Of a DNA stretch of 64,000 nt, positions 33,631 to 42,662 are shown piece after piece; the first letter of the stretch is position 1; every line of letters begins with the position of its first letter. This stretch comes from DAOQAU01 sp964640325 (lineage in GTDB: Bacteria; Cyanobacteriota; Vampirovibrionia; Gastranaerophilales; Gastranaerophilaceae). The stretch spans positions 1-64,000 of the forward strand of contig CAZXID010000004.1 in the NCBI GenBank assembly GCA_964640325.1, in the 5' to 3' direction. The notes below the pieces were generated by a model. It made no database searches and was not told where the DNA came from. It saw only the letters and a list, made by a program, of their open reading frames with translations. The translations under genes were made by a program, and so were the position numbers.

Positions 33631-34044
33631 TTATTTACTGCGGTTTATTTCTAAATTCTTTTTTGCCATTTTTGCTATATCAATTAAATCATTTGATTTT
33701 GATTTTGAATCTACGGAAAAATTTCTATTAAAAAAGCCATAATTCACATTTCCTGTCATAAATATTTCATCAATCTTTGAAAATAATTTTGCAAAAAAAT
33801 TCTTATAAGCTGCACATAAAATAGTCGCAACGGGTTTATCACCATCTTTAAATTTACAAGCAACTATAAACTCTATGTATGATCCTTTTGATATTTTTTT
33901 TAATTCATTATGCGCTTCTTTAAAAACTTCTTTGATGCATGGAACAGCTTCTTGCATTACCTTAAGGTTCTTTCTAGAAACATGGTAGCCTTTAAAGTTC
34001 GGTTGTTTTGAATCTTGATGAAGATTTGTTCTTTGAATCTGCAT
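33631..34044 (-). CDS. Small hypothetical protein (paralogue pair, member 2)
   Basis: 137 aa. MQIQRTN, then PNFKGYHVSRKNLK, then an alpha-beta region (KKISKGSYIEFIVACKF) and a Lys-rich tail. First of a two-gene unit with its paralogue. AAGGAAT site before the ATG. Function unknown. Confidence 0.65.
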   Translation of the reverse strand: MQIQRTNLHQDSKQPNFKGYHVSRKNLKVMQEAVPCIKEVFKEAHNELKKISKGSYIEFIVACKFKDGDKPVATILCAAYKNFFAKLFSKIDEIFMTGNVNYGFFNRNFSVDSKSKSNDLIDIAKMAKKNLEINRSK

Positions 34045-34142
34045 ATTTTATTCCTTTATTTTTCATTTTATTATTTATATTAAGCCTGAGCAAAAAAAAA
34101 TTTGCTAGTTAATTTTATAATTATTTTATATATCGAAATAAT

Positions 34143-34170
34143 TTGCCAAAAAAAAATTAAATGTTACAAT
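34143..34170 (+). promoter_or_regulatory. Candidate promoter of the main atp operon
   Basis: TTGCCA, 16 nt, TACAAT, about 20 nt before the atpB ATG, leaving room for the GAGGAT ribosome site. Confidence 0.5.
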
Positions 34171-34190
34171 AACCGTAGCGAGGATAAGAG

Positions 34191-34883
34191 ATGAGCGAAG
34201 CAGGGCACTGGATAGCGCAGGTTGGTAATTATAGCTTAAATATGGACACATTGGTGACCATGTGGGCAGCAATGGCTTTTCTTATTGTTTTTGCATTAAT
34301 TGCAACAAGAAAGTTGGCAATGGTTCCTTCAAAAATACAGGCGTTTTCGGAAAGTTTAATGGGATTTTTCTGGGATTTGACCGATTCGATGATAGGAAAA
34401 GAAGGCAGAAAACACATTCCGCTTGTCGCATCTTTATTTTTATTTATAATAACGGCAAATTTAATGGGGCAGCTTCCTTTAAGGATAATTCATCTTAAGC
34501 ATGGTGAGCTTGCTTCTCCGACAAATGATATAAATATGACAGCCGCAATGGCAATTATTGTTTTGGTTTATTATGTCTTTACAGGGATAAAGAAAAAAGG
34601 TCCGAAATACTTTTTGCACGGGTTTGATTTTATATCGATAATTCTTGCCCTTGTAGAAATTCTTGATATGTTTACAAGACCGCTAACGCTTGCACTACGG
34701 CTTTTTGCCAATATTTTGGCAGGTGAAATACTTGTTTCGGCGCTTTTAGGAATGTGTGCGTACTTTTTGCCGCTTCCTATAATGTTTTTTGAAGTGTTGG
34801 TCGCTTGTATTCAGGCAATGGTATTTATGATGCTGACTATTGCTTATATTGCAATGGCAGTGGAAGAACAGGAGCACGGGTAA
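34191..34883 (+). CDS. atpB: ATP synthase F0 subunit a
   Basis: 230 aa, about five membrane helices. The essential Arg of the proton path is in RPLTLALRLFANILAGE (near residue 178). GAGGATAAG site upstream. It forms the stator half-channels against the c-ring. First gene of the operon a-c-b'-b-delta-alpha-gamma. No atpI-like gene precedes it. Confidence 0.97.
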   Translation: MSEAGHWIAQVGNYSLNMDTLVTMWAAMAFLIVFALIATRKLAMVPSKIQAFSESLMGFFWDLTDSMIGKEGRKHIPLVASLFLFIITANLMGQLPLRIIHLKHGELASPTNDINMTAAMAIIVLVYYVFTGIKKKGPKYFLHGFDFISIILALVEILDMFTRPLTLALRLFANILAGEILVSALLGMCAYFLPLPIMFFEVLVACIQAMVFMMLTIAYIAMAVEEQEHG

Positions 34884-34903
34884 ATAGCAAATAGTAAATA
34901 GTA
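34884..34903 (+). repeat. Heptad array between atpB and atpE
   Basis: AAATAGCAAATAGTAAATAGT: three 7-nt units directly after the atpB stop, like the array at 1636-1668. Confidence 0.7.
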
Positions 34904-34928
34904 ATTGTAATAAAAAAGGAGAAAAATT

Positions 34929-35180
34929 ATGGCAGCAGAAGAAATTAAAACATTATCGGAAATGGCACAGTTGGGTGCAGGTATCGCAATCGGTTTCGGC
35001 GCGGTAGGCGCAGGGCTTGGTATCGGGATTGCCACAAAAGGGTTCTTGGAATCGGTAGCAAGACAGCCTGAAATAGCAGGAAAAGCAGTAGGGTTCTTCC
35101 TATTGGGCGCAGCATTATCAGAAGCTTGCGCACTGTATGCTTTTGTTATTGCGCTTAAACTGTCAGGCATGATGGGGTAA
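34929..35180 (+). CDS. atpE: ATP synthase F0 subunit c
   Basis: 83 aa, two membrane helices linked by the conserved ARQPE loop. The ion-binding Glu is in LSEACALY. The residue after it is Ala, and the first-helix position usually Gln in Na+ rings (GIGQG) is Ile here (GLGIG). This favours H+ over Na+ coupling, an inference from ligand residues only. AAGGAG site upstream. Confidence 0.97.
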   Translation: MAAEEIKTLSEMAQLGAGIAIGFGAVGAGLGIGIATKGFLESVARQPEIAGKAVGFFLLGAALSEACALYAFVIALKLSGMMG

Positions 35181-35183
35181 CGC

Positions 35184-35258
35184 GGCTGAAGGGCTGAAAA
35201 GGTGAAAGGCTGAATGGTTTATTTTTATAATTGCACTTATTCACTTATTCACTTATAA
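35184..35258. repeat. Inverted heptad pair between atpE and the b' gene
   Basis: GCTGAAGGGCTGAAAAGGTGAAAGGCTGAATGG-type units are followed by CACTTATTCACTTATTCACTTAT, a perfect 8/7-nt iteration of the reverse type. Confidence 0.65.
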
Positions 35259-35268
35259 AAGGACTAAC

Positions 35269-35682
35269 ATGGAATTCAACGCAACATTTATAGTTTCGGC
35301 AATAAGTTTTATTGTATTTGTGCTGATTATGAACGGAATTTTTTACAAACCGTTGAGCAAAATAGTCAGCCAAAGACAAGAGTTTCTTGATGAACAATAT
35401 CATCAGGCACATTTAGCAAAGCAAAAATCCGAAGCTTTGATTGCAGATAAGGAAAACAAAGTCGAGGATTCTAAAACAAAAGCTAAAAAAATAATTTTTG
35501 ACACTTCAGAAAGTGCAAAAAGACAAAAGACTGATTTAACCGGAATCGCTCAAAAAAGAGCTTTAGAGGAAGTCTCAGGGGCAAAAGACGAGCTTGAAAA
35601 GTCAAAAGACGAGGCTCAAAAAGTTTTGGAAGACGAAGTGCAAAACCTTGCACAGACAATTTCTACAAAGATATTGGGATAA
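35269..35682 (+). CDS. ATP synthase F0 subunit b'
   Basis: 137 aa, one N-terminal membrane helix (FIVSAISFIVFVLIMNGIF) and a long charged coiled coil from about residue 35. It differs from the next gene product; paired b' and b subunits form a heterodimeric stalk in cyanobacteria, chloroplasts and some phototrophs. AAAGGA site upstream; 3 nt to the b gene. Confidence 0.93.
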   Translation: MEFNATFIVSAISFIVFVLIMNGIFYKPLSKIVSQRQEFLDEQYHQAHLAKQKSEALIADKENKVEDSKTKAKKIIFDTSESAKRQKTDLTGIAQKRALEEVSGAKDELEKSKDEAQKVLEDEVQNLAQTISTKILG

Positions 35683-35685
35683 AAG

Positions 35686-36207
35686 ATGATTAATCAACAA
35701 ATACAGCACATATGGCACATTATAGTTGAGTCAAACACATTCAATTTTATCTTTTTTGCTGCAATTTTTATTTGGATTTTCAAAAAAATTGACATAAAAG
35801 CGGCTATTGAATCACTTCATATAAAAATAGTAGAGGCAATTGAAGCGGCTAAAAAGGCAAAAGAAGAAGCTCATGCAAATCTTAAAGAGGTTGAAAAATC
35901 AGTCGAAAATCTTCCTCAAGAGCTTGAAGAGATAATAAAAGAGGCAAAAACAAGCGCTCATATTATCGGTGAAAAGATTTTAGACGATGCTAAAAAACAG
36001 GTTGAAAATATCGGAGAAAACGCAAAGAAAATTATTGATGCCGAAGAAAAAATGATTATTGCAAAACTTACTCAAAAGGCATCAAAGGCTTCTGTAGAGG
36101 TTGCAAAAAGCCATATTACAAATTCGCTTTCGGGCAACCCTGAGCTACACGAAAAATACATAAATGAAAGTATAGAAGAATTGGACAGGTTAAATTTTGG
36201 CAAATAA
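35686..36207 (+). CDS. atpF: ATP synthase F0 subunit b
   Basis: 173 aa. Membrane helix near residues 18-33 (FNFIFFAAIFIWIF), then an Ala/Lys/Glu-rich coiled coil that reaches the delta subunit. It overlaps the delta gene by 11 nt. Confidence 0.95.
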   Translation: MINQQIQHIWHIIVESNTFNFIFFAAIFIWIFKKIDIKAAIESLHIKIVEAIEAAKKAKEEAHANLKEVEKSVENLPQELEEIIKEAKTSAHIIGEKILDDAKKQVENIGENAKKIIDAEEKMIIAKLTQKASKASVEVAKSHITNSLSGNPELHEKYINESIEELDRLNFGK

Positions 36208-36751
36208 TCAGACAAAAAACATTCTAATAGCACAAAGGTACGCCGATGCTTTGGTAGAACTGGTCAAAGACGGAAAGCTTACTTATGAAAAGGTTTCTGC
36301 CGATATAAAAATAGTTTTGCAAATTCTCAAAACATCTTGCGATCTACATGATTTCTTGATAAATCCGTTAATTTCCATAGAAGATAAAAAAGAAGTTGTA
36401 ACAAGAATTTTCGCAGATGAGATTGATAATCTAGTGTTGAATTTTATAAAAATTCTTATAGATAAAGACAGATTTTGTCAGTTTGAAGCAATTTGTGAGG
36501 CTTACGATAAAATTTTAGATAAAATAAATAATGTAAGCAGGATTAAAGTGACTTCTGCTGTCGCTTTGAACGAAGATGCAAAAAAGCGGTTAAAAGAAAA
36601 ACTGGAAAGTAAATTAAATAAAAAAATAACCTTTGACTGGGATATAAATCCCGAAATAATCGCCGGACTTGTAATTCAAATGGGCGATAACGTAATTGAT
36701 ACCAGTTTGAAGCACAAATTGGAAGACTTAAGTAAGAGTATAATGAGGTGA
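36197..36751 (+). CDS. atpH: ATP synthase F1 delta subunit
   Basis: 184 aa. IAQRYADALVELV opens the helical N-terminal domain. The C-terminal domain shows KVTSAVALNEDAKKRLKEKL and IIAGLVIQMGDNVIDTSLKHKLEDL, both family signatures. It joins the b stalk to F1. The frame begins at a TTG (36197) inside the b gene with AGG upstream; no suitable ATG exists near the conserved start, so TTG is the likely initiator. Confidence 0.94.
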   Translation: MANNQTKNILIAQRYADALVELVKDGKLTYEKVSADIKIVLQILKTSCDLHDFLINPLISIEDKKEVVTRIFADEIDNLVLNFIKILIDKDRFCQFEAICEAYDKILDKINNVSRIKVTSAVALNEDAKKRLKEKLESKLNKKITFDWDINPEIIAGLVIQMGDNVIDTSLKHKLEDLSKSIMR

Positions 36752-36755
36752 ATAT

Positions 36756-36873
36756 AGTTGAAAGGCTGAAAAGCTGAATAGGTGAAAAGTTAATAAAAAT
36801 AAATATGTAATTGCGAGGGTGTAACCCGAAGCAATCCAAAAAGTAAAGTAGGTTGGGTTTTCAACCCGACAAA
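36756..36873. repeat. Three repeat types between delta and alpha genes
   Basis: Heptads GTTGAAAGGCTGAAAAGCTGAATAGGTGAAAAG (36757-36790, written in units), a REP-like TTGCGAGGGTGTAACCC element ending GCAATCC (36810-36837), and a GTAGGTTGGGTTTTCAACCC palindrome (36848-36867). Confidence 0.65.
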
Positions 36874-36894
36874 ATATAAAATAAGAGGTGAACA

Positions 36895-38400
36895 ATGGCA
36901 GCAATTAAACCGGACGAAATCAGTTCAATAATAAAAAGCAAGATCGAAAATTACGAATCCCAAACGGAGATTTCAAATGTAGGCTCTGTGCTTGAAGTCG
37001 GCGATGGTATCGCAAGGCTTTACGGGCTTAGAAACGTTATGGCAAACGAGCTTGTAGAGTTTCAAGACGGCAAAGGTACTTTGGGAATAACTCTTAACCT
37101 TGAAGAAGATAACGTCGGGGTTGTAATTTTGGGTGAATACCAGCACATTAAAGAAGGCATGATGGTAAAAACCACAGGAAGAATTACATCTGTTCCTGTC
37201 GGTGACGGGCTTATCGGAAGAATTGTTGATCCTACAGGTAAAGCAATTGACGGAAAAGGCGATATTAAATCAGACAAAACCCTTCCCGTTGAAAAAGTAG
37301 CACCGGGAATCGTTAAAAGAAAATCCGTTCATCAGCCGCTTCAAACCGGTTTAACATCAATCGATGCACTCACACCCATAGGCAGAGGCCAAAGGGAGCT
37401 TATTATTGGCGACAGACAGACAGGAAAAACAGCTATTGCAATTGATACAATAATCAATCAAAAAGGTCAGGATGTAATTTGTATTTACGTTGCGATAGGT
37501 CAAAAAGCTTCTACTGTAGCCCAGCTTGCTAAAACTTTAGAATCTTACGGGGCAATGGAATATACTATTATAGTTGCCGCAAGTGCAAACGAATCGGCAC
37601 CGCTTCAGTATATCGCTCCTTTTGCCGGTTGTGCTATTGCAGAAGAATTTTTGGAACAGGGAAAACATGTTTTGATAATCTATGATGATTTGACAAAACA
37701 TGCTCAGGCATACCGTGCGATGAGCTTGCTTTTAAGAAGACCGCCGGGAAGAGAAGCTTACCCAGGGGATGTTTTTTATCTGCACTCAAGACTTTTGGAA
37801 AGAGCTGTCAAACTCTCCGATGAACTTGGCGGCGGAAGTATTACAGCGCTTCCTATTATTGAAACTCAGGCGGGTGACGTTTCAGCTTATATTCCGACAA
37901 ATGTAATTTCAATTACTGACGGACAAATATTTTTGGAATCGGGCTTGTTTAATGCCGGCATAAGACCTGCGATTAATGCTGGGATTTCGGTTTCAAGGGT
38001 TGGCGGAGCCGCTCAGACAAAAGGCATTAAGCAGGTCGCAGGTAAATTAAGGTTAGACCTTGCACAATTTAGGGAATTGGAAGCATTTGCACAATTTGCT
38101 TCTGACCTTGATAAAGCAACAAAACAGCAGCTTTTAAGAGGGCAAAAACTTGTTGAAGTCTTAAAGCAGCCTCAATATCAGCCTTTAAATGTTGCTCAAC
38201 AGATAAGTGTTCTTTTTGCAGCTAATGAAGGGTTATTGGATGAAGTAGATAATAAAGAAATCCCGAACTTTAAAAAAGGCTGGTTTGAATATTTTGATGC
38301 AAACATGCCGGAGTTAATTCAAAAGCTTAATTCAGGTGAGGCGCTTTCTGATGAAGATAAAGAAGCATTGAAAAATGCTATAACAAAATTTAAAGGATAA
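36895..38400 (+). CDS. atpA: ATP synthase F1 alpha subunit
   Basis: 501 aa, standard length. Walker A GDRQTGKTAIA (about 171-181), LLRRPPGREAYPGDVFYLHSRLLERA and SGLFNAGIRPAIN are present, with the catalytic-site Arg in ISVSRVGG. AGAGGTG site upstream. It binds nucleotide non-catalytically and carries the arginine finger. Confidence 0.99.
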   Translation: MAAIKPDEISSIIKSKIENYESQTEISNVGSVLEVGDGIARLYGLRNVMANELVEFQDGKGTLGITLNLEEDNVGVVILGEYQHIKEGMMVKTTGRITSVPVGDGLIGRIVDPTGKAIDGKGDIKSDKTLPVEKVAPGIVKRKSVHQPLQTGLTSIDALTPIGRGQRELIIGDRQTGKTAIAIDTIINQKGQDVICIYVAIGQKASTVAQLAKTLESYGAMEYTIIVAASANESAPLQYIAPFAGCAIAEEFLEQGKHVLIIYDDLTKHAQAYRAMSLLLRRPPGREAYPGDVFYLHSRLLERAVKLSDELGGGSITALPIIETQAGDVSAYIPTNVISITDGQIFLESGLFNAGIRPAINAGISVSRVGGAAQTKGIKQVAGKLRLDLAQFRELEAFAQFASDLDKATKQQLLRGQKLVEVLKQPQYQPLNVAQQISVLFAANEGLLDEVDNKEIPNFKKGWFEYFDANMPELIQKLNSGEALSDEDKEALKNAITKFKG

Positions 38401-38407
38401 AAAAATT

Positions 38408-38480
38408 GTCATCCCGAACTTGTTTCGGGATCTATCCGGCTTTGCAAGCGGGTAAGATGCTGAAACGAGTTCAGCATGAC
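38408..38480. repeat. Two REP-like palindromes between alpha and gamma genes
   Basis: GTCATCCCGAA/TTCGGGAT (38408-38431) and ATGCTGAA/TTCAGCATGAC (38457-38480), same family as at 22223-22357 and inside birA. Confidence 0.8.
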
Positions 38481-38505
38481 GTGTATAGTATTAACAGGTG
38501 AGATA

Positions 38506-39435
38506 ATGGCAAATCTTAAGGACATAAAAAGCAGAATACAAAGCGTTGAGAATACGAAAAAAATTACTCGCGCCATGAAAATGGTTGCTGCCGCCAACGT
38601 TAAAAAGGCTGAAAATGCAGTGAAAGCTTCAAGGCCTTTTAGTGAGGAGCTGATAGTCACATTTAAAAAGCTTTTGGCATCTGTCGGTGATTACTCTTTA
38701 GAAGGTTTAAAGATTAAATCGGCAATAGACAATTATCCTGAGTTGCTTAAAAAACACGAGGTTAAAACGGCAGGGCTCTTGGTTATAACTTCAAATAAGG
38801 GACTTGCCGGAGCTTATAATGCAAATATTATAAGAAATACTCTTAAAACAGTTGAAGAGTACAGGCGGCAGGGAATTAATTGTAAATTATTTATTGTTGG
38901 GCAAAAAGGAAATGCCGCCTTGAAAAGAAAAGCCGAAGAGGGTGGGTTTGAAATTGTAAAAACCTATACAAAAGTGGCGGGTGAAATCTCTGCTGCCGGT
39001 GCTCAATATGTTGCAGAAGATTTAGCACAGGCTTACGTTTTAGGTGAAATTGATACGATTGAAATTTTTACTACAAAATTTAAAAATATGATGTCTTATT
39101 CAGCAGAGAAATGGGGGCTTTTGCCTATTAATACCGAAGAAGATTTAAAGACAGAATCAACCGTTAAGATTGACCCTGTTATGATTTTTGAACCAAGTGA
39201 GCACAGTATTTTGCAAAAAATTGTTCCGATGTATGTCACAAACACAATATTTCAATCGCTTTTAGAAGCCCAGGCAAGTGAGCTCGCATCAAGAATGACC
39301 GCTATGTCTGCTGCATCAAACAATGCCGAAGAGATGATAAGAACGCTTACTATTGATTACAACAAAGCTCGTCAGGCGGCAATTACCCAAGAACTTTTGG
39401 AAGTTGTATCAGGCGCTGACGCACTCAAAGGGTAA
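38506..39435 (+). CDS. atpG: ATP synthase F1 gamma subunit
   Basis: 309 aa from the ATG at 38506. N-terminal IKSRIQSVENTKKITRAMKMVAA and C-terminal ARMTAMSAASNNAEEMI with NKARQAAITQELLEVV are conserved. It is the rotating shaft. It has the cyanobacterial-like start, but after LLPIN I see no counterpart of the roughly 35-residue insert that photosynthetic cyanobacteria and plastids use to regulate the enzyme. The longer frame to 38476 lies within the REP element and is rejected. AGGTGAG site upstream. Confidence 0.96.
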   Translation: MANLKDIKSRIQSVENTKKITRAMKMVAAANVKKAENAVKASRPFSEELIVTFKKLLASVGDYSLEGLKIKSAIDNYPELLKKHEVKTAGLLVITSNKGLAGAYNANIIRNTLKTVEEYRRQGINCKLFIVGQKGNAALKRKAEEGGFEIVKTYTKVAGEISAAGAQYVAEDLAQAYVLGEIDTIEIFTTKFKNMMSYSAEKWGLLPINTEEDLKTESTVKIDPVMIFEPSEHSILQKIVPMYVTNTIFQSLLEAQASELASRMTAMSAASNNAEEMIRTLTIDYNKARQAAITQELLEVVSGADALKG

Positions 39436-39470
39436 ACAGGTTGAAAAAGGTAAATGGGTAAAAAGTTAGG
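39434..39470 (+). repeat. Heptad-like array after the gamma gene
   Basis: AACAGGTTGAAAAAGGTAAATGGGTAAAAAGTTAGG-type spacing (7-8 nt units with GGTAAAT, GGGTAAA). It starts at the atpG stop codon. Confidence 0.5.
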
Positions 39471-39522
39471 ATTAAGGCGTTTTTAAGGCTTATTTTTTAA
39501 ATTTATAAGCTAATTATCTTTT

Positions 39523-40176
39523 TTACGAGCTTAAGTTTTGAATTACATTTATAAGTTCTTTTTGCCAATCATCCACTTTTTCAACGTAAAATTCGGCACC
39601 CTTTAATTTACAAATTTGTTTATGCTCTTTTTTGGCAGAAGCCGACATTATGCCGATGCGGGCTTGTTTTGGTTTGCTTAAAGACGTTTTTTTCAATTCT
39701 TCAAGCAAAATGAATCCTTCTCTTTCTGTAGGAATAAAAAGGTCCATTACTACTAAGTCAAAATTATTTTTTTTGAATTTTTCGATTGCATCGTAAATTT
39801 CTTTTGAATCAATAACGTGGTATCCCAAGTTTTTGAACAAAACGCTTAGTTGGTAAGTTATAACGCCAAGGTCATCAATTATCAGAATACTTTTTTTAGG
39901 AAGATTAAATTCATCTCCATTGCTGATTTCTTCACCAAAGGCATCTACGTTTGTCGGGGCTTGCGGTCCAGAGGGCTTTTGATATGCAGGTGCTGTCGCA
40001 GTAGCAGCGGCAGATTCAGCCATTTTTGAATTAAAAATAGTTTCTTCAATTTCTTCAAGCTGTTTTCTTAGCATCAAAAGAGTTATTTCCTGATCTTCGG
40101 GGATAAATTTTCCCGTAAGTCCGAAAAATTTTTTAAGAAATTGTTCATCAAGTTCAATTGTAACTTTATCAACCAT
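39523..40176 (-). CDS. Receiver-domain protein with N-terminal extension
   Basis: 217 aa. Residues 1-90 have a helical start (IELDEQFLKKFFGLTGKF) and an Ala/Pro linker. A receiver follows (95-217) with DD at 101-102, phosphoacceptor D145 (VVMDLFIP), SAS and the Lys of VEKVDD. No output domain, so it signals by protein contact. The receiver is C-terminal, not N-terminal as usual. GTGAGGAT site upstream; probably single. Confidence 0.88.
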   Translation of the reverse strand: MVDKVTIELDEQFLKKFFGLTGKFIPEDQEITLLMLRKQLEEIEETIFNSKMAESAAATATAPAYQKPSGPQAPTNVDAFGEEISNGDEFNLPKKSILIIDDLGVITYQLSVLFKNLGYHVIDSKEIYDAIEKFKKNNFDLVVMDLFIPTEREGFILLEELKKTSLSKPKQARIGIMSASAKKEHKQICKLKGAEFYVEKVDDWQKELINVIQNLSS

Positions 40177-40266
40177 ATAATTATCCTCACGCTATCATAT
40201 AAAGATAATACAATTTAAAAGCATTTAGACCATATATTTGCTGTATTTTTCAAATGCAGGTAAAGA

Positions 40267-41634
40267 TTAGAATTTTTTCGTGATAAGTCCTGCTATATCG
40301 TTAAAAATAACAAATACCATAAGGGTTATAAGGAAGGCGAAACCTAAAGAGCCGATTTTGTCAATAATTTTTTCATCAAGCGGCCTCCCGCGTAATTTTT
40401 CTATCATCAAAAACATTATATGTCCACCGTCAAGGGCAGGAATAGGTAAAAAGTTTATTATTGCCAAATCCATTGAGATTATTGCAATCAAAAGAAGTCC
40501 GGAGAAAATTCCGCTGTTTGTAATTATATCGCCGCCGACCTTTGTTATTGCCACGATTCCGTGCAGGTCTTTTAGGGGGATTTGTCCGCTAAAAATCTGG
40601 TAAAGCCCGTATAAAAGCATGTAGGTATTATCCCAGAGATATTTTGTGCCCTTGGTAAATACTTGGAGGGGAGTTTTTGTCGGGATTAAGACTTCTTTTG
40701 CCTCAAGTTTTATTCCCAAAAGCCCTTTGTCATTTGCATAAACGGTTTTGAGGTTAATTACATTATCTTTTCTTAAAACTTTTATATCCAGAGGCCTTGA
40801 ATTATCAGAAATTGCATAGGCCAAATCATCTAAAGTGCAAGTTCCGTCAGAAATATATGCTGTTTTTCCTATCAAGTTGTCTCTTAATTTTATTTGTTTG
40901 GAATTTAGGGAAAGTTGTTTGTCGACATGTTTTTTCATCCCTTTTAAGACTTTTTGTTCAATTTTTACAGGCGCTTCAAAAGTTTTTTCGGGAAGTTTAA
41001 TTGCGACACCCTCGGGAATGATTTCATCTTGTGCGAAAACAGAATTTATTGCTTTTAATCTTAAGTAGTTATCCGTTTTTGCTGTAGGGTCAATTTTCCC
41101 GTCATAGGATTTGCTTCTTTTTATAAAATCCAAAAGTGCATAAGTGCTTTCGATTTTTGTTCCGTTGATTTCAATAATTCTGTCTTTTTTTTGTAGTCCT
41201 GATTCCCAAATGCTTTCTTGTTTGGGTGCAACAATATCATTAACATAAATTTCGTATTTGCCTGAAGGAAGATTCCCCCAGAGGGCTGCTGTTAAAAATA
41301 CAAAGAAAAATGCGCAAAGAATGTTGGCAAAAACACCGGCAGAAACAACTACGGCTCTTTGATAAATCGGTTTATTCATAAATCTTTCGGAAGAATCTAC
41401 TGAAAGTCCGCAATCTTTGTCATCATCCGGAAAAGAAACATATCCGCCTAATAAAAAAGCGTGGATAAGTATTTTTGTATCGCCCCATTTTGTTTCGTAA
41501 AGAGTGGGGCCTATAGGAAGCCCGAATCCGAACTTGTCGACTTTTATATTAAAATATCTTGCAGCCAAAAAGTGGCCGGCTTCGTGAACCAGAATCAAAA
41601 CACTTAATAGTAGCAACATTATAATAATGGACAT
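40267..41634 (-). CDS. rseP: RseP-like site-2 zinc metalloprotease
   Basis: 455 aa intramembrane protease. HEAGH at 17-21 in the first membrane helix binds zinc. One or two PDZ regions fill about 120-330 (KKDRIIEINGTKI). The C-terminal helix carries NFLPIPALDGGH, the third zinc ligand. It cuts anti-sigma factors or signal-peptide remnants in the membrane. GAGGAG site upstream. Divergent from comF. Confidence 0.95.
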   Translation of the reverse strand: MSIIIMLLLLSVLILVHEAGHFLAARYFNIKVDKFGFGLPIGPTLYETKWGDTKILIHAFLLGGYVSFPDDDKDCGLSVDSSERFMNKPIYQRAVVVSAGVFANILCAFFFVFLTAALWGNLPSGKYEIYVNDIVAPKQESIWESGLQKKDRIIEINGTKIESTYALLDFIKRSKSYDGKIDPTAKTDNYLRLKAINSVFAQDEIIPEGVAIKLPEKTFEAPVKIEQKVLKGMKKHVDKQLSLNSKQIKLRDNLIGKTAYISDGTCTLDDLAYAISDNSRPLDIKVLRKDNVINLKTVYANDKGLLGIKLEAKEVLIPTKTPLQVFTKGTKYLWDNTYMLLYGLYQIFSGQIPLKDLHGIVAITKVGGDIITNSGIFSGLLLIAIISMDLAIINFLPIPALDGGHIMFLMIEKLRGRPLDEKIIDKIGSLGFAFLITLMVFVIFNDIAGLITKKF

Positions 41635-41676
41635 TTTTTCTCCTCAAACTATATTCTAACATGTAAATATCTATTG

Positions 41677-41682
41677 TATAAT
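41677..41682 (+). promoter_or_regulatory. -10 box of comF, leaderless geometry
   Basis: TATAAT preceded by TTG, then six T and the ATG at 41689. The -35 region is weak; no Shine-Dalgarno sequence. Confidence 0.55.
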
Positions 41683-41688
41683 TTTTTT

Positions 41689-42354
41689 ATGAAAAAATTT
41701 ATTTCATACTGCCTGGATTGGATTTATAAAAAGAAATGCTATTTTTGTTCTTGTTCAAAAGAGAGTGTGAAAATGTGTTCAAAATGCTTTTGTTCTCTGG
41801 AACATTTGCCCGAATTTGAACAAAGGGAAATTTGTAGAATAAAAGTTTATTGCGCAGGTTGTTATGAAGGCGAATTGCAAAAGTTAATAAGGGGTGTAAA
41901 ATATCATAAGCAAAAAGATTTGGCTTACTATCAGGCAAGATTTATGTACGCTTTTTGGCTAAAGACCGGTAATTTGGATAAAACTTATCAAATAGTGCCC
42001 GTTCCGATGTTTAAGTTAAGGCAAAAGCAACGGAAATATAATCATATGGCACTTGTAGCCCAAGAATTTTCTAAATTAACAGGTTATGAGGTTAATTTGG
42101 AACTTGTTCAAAGAATCAAGGACACAAAACCTCAGTACAATTTAAAAAAAGACCAAAGGATGCAAAATCTTTCAGGTGTTTTTAAGGCGGATAAGAATAA
42201 ACTACTAAACGGGGATGTTTTGCTGATTGATGATATTTGTACAACGGGAGCAACTTTTGAAAATATTATTATTGAGCTTAAAAATCAGGGGATAGAAAAT
42301 ATAGTCTGCCTTGCGACAGCTACGCCTTTTGCTCAAAGCGAGGCCGGTGTATGA
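41689..42354 (+). CDS. comF: ComF family phosphoribosyltransferase-like protein
   Basis: 221 aa. The N-terminus has a four-Cys zinc site (CYFCSC...CSKC). The C-terminal PRTase domain has VLLIDDICTTGAT, the PRPP-binding loop. ComF proteins take part in DNA uptake; the biochemical role is not firmly known. I use the ATG at 41689, 6 nt after the -10 box. The stop overlaps the next gene by 4 nt. Confidence 0.9.
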   Translation: MKKFISYCLDWIYKKKCYFCSCSKESVKMCSKCFCSLEHLPEFEQREICRIKVYCAGCYEGELQKLIRGVKYHKQKDLAYYQARFMYAFWLKTGNLDKTYQIVPVPMFKLRQKQRKYNHMALVAQEFSKLTGYEVNLELVQRIKDTKPQYNLKKDQRMQNLSGVFKADKNKLLNGDVLLIDDICTTGATFENIIIELKNQGIENIVCLATATPFAQSEAGV

Positions 42355-42662
42355 TTTTATCTGAATTTGCAAAATATCTTCAAAATAAAGAAGATGAAAT
42401 TATTGAAAAAAAGTCATGCACAAAATTTTTAGGACTTTGGCTTAAATCAATACTTGAGAAGAAACCCAAAACAAATGTTGAAAAAATAATTCATGCAGAA
42501 ATTTCTCTTGCAAAAAATAAAGCGGGAGACTTTTTGCTTATAGCAAAATCACCAAGCGGGCAGACGCTTACAAATGCCCTTTATAATTTTGCGCTTAGCT
42601 ATGAACACCACATTATGAAAAAATGGCTGGAAGATAAAAAGCCGGTGGATTTTACAAATTAA
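42351..42662 (+). CDS. Hypothetical protein coupled to comF
   Basis: 103 aa, soluble, mostly helical, Lys-rich, with the segment SPSGQTLTNALYNFALSYEHH. The ATG lies inside the comF stop (ATGA), so translation is coupled. No recognised domain. A strong terminator follows. Confidence 0.7.
   Translation: MILSEFAKYLQNKEDEIIEKKSCTKFLGLWLKSILEKKPKTNVEKIIHAEISLAKNKAGDFLLIAKSPSGQTLTNALYNFALSYEHHIMKKWLEDKKPVDFTN

Noticed and set aside
34929..35180. Na+-driven ATP synthase
   Set aside because: The c subunit lacks the Gln and the Ser/Thr next to Glu seen in Na+ rings.
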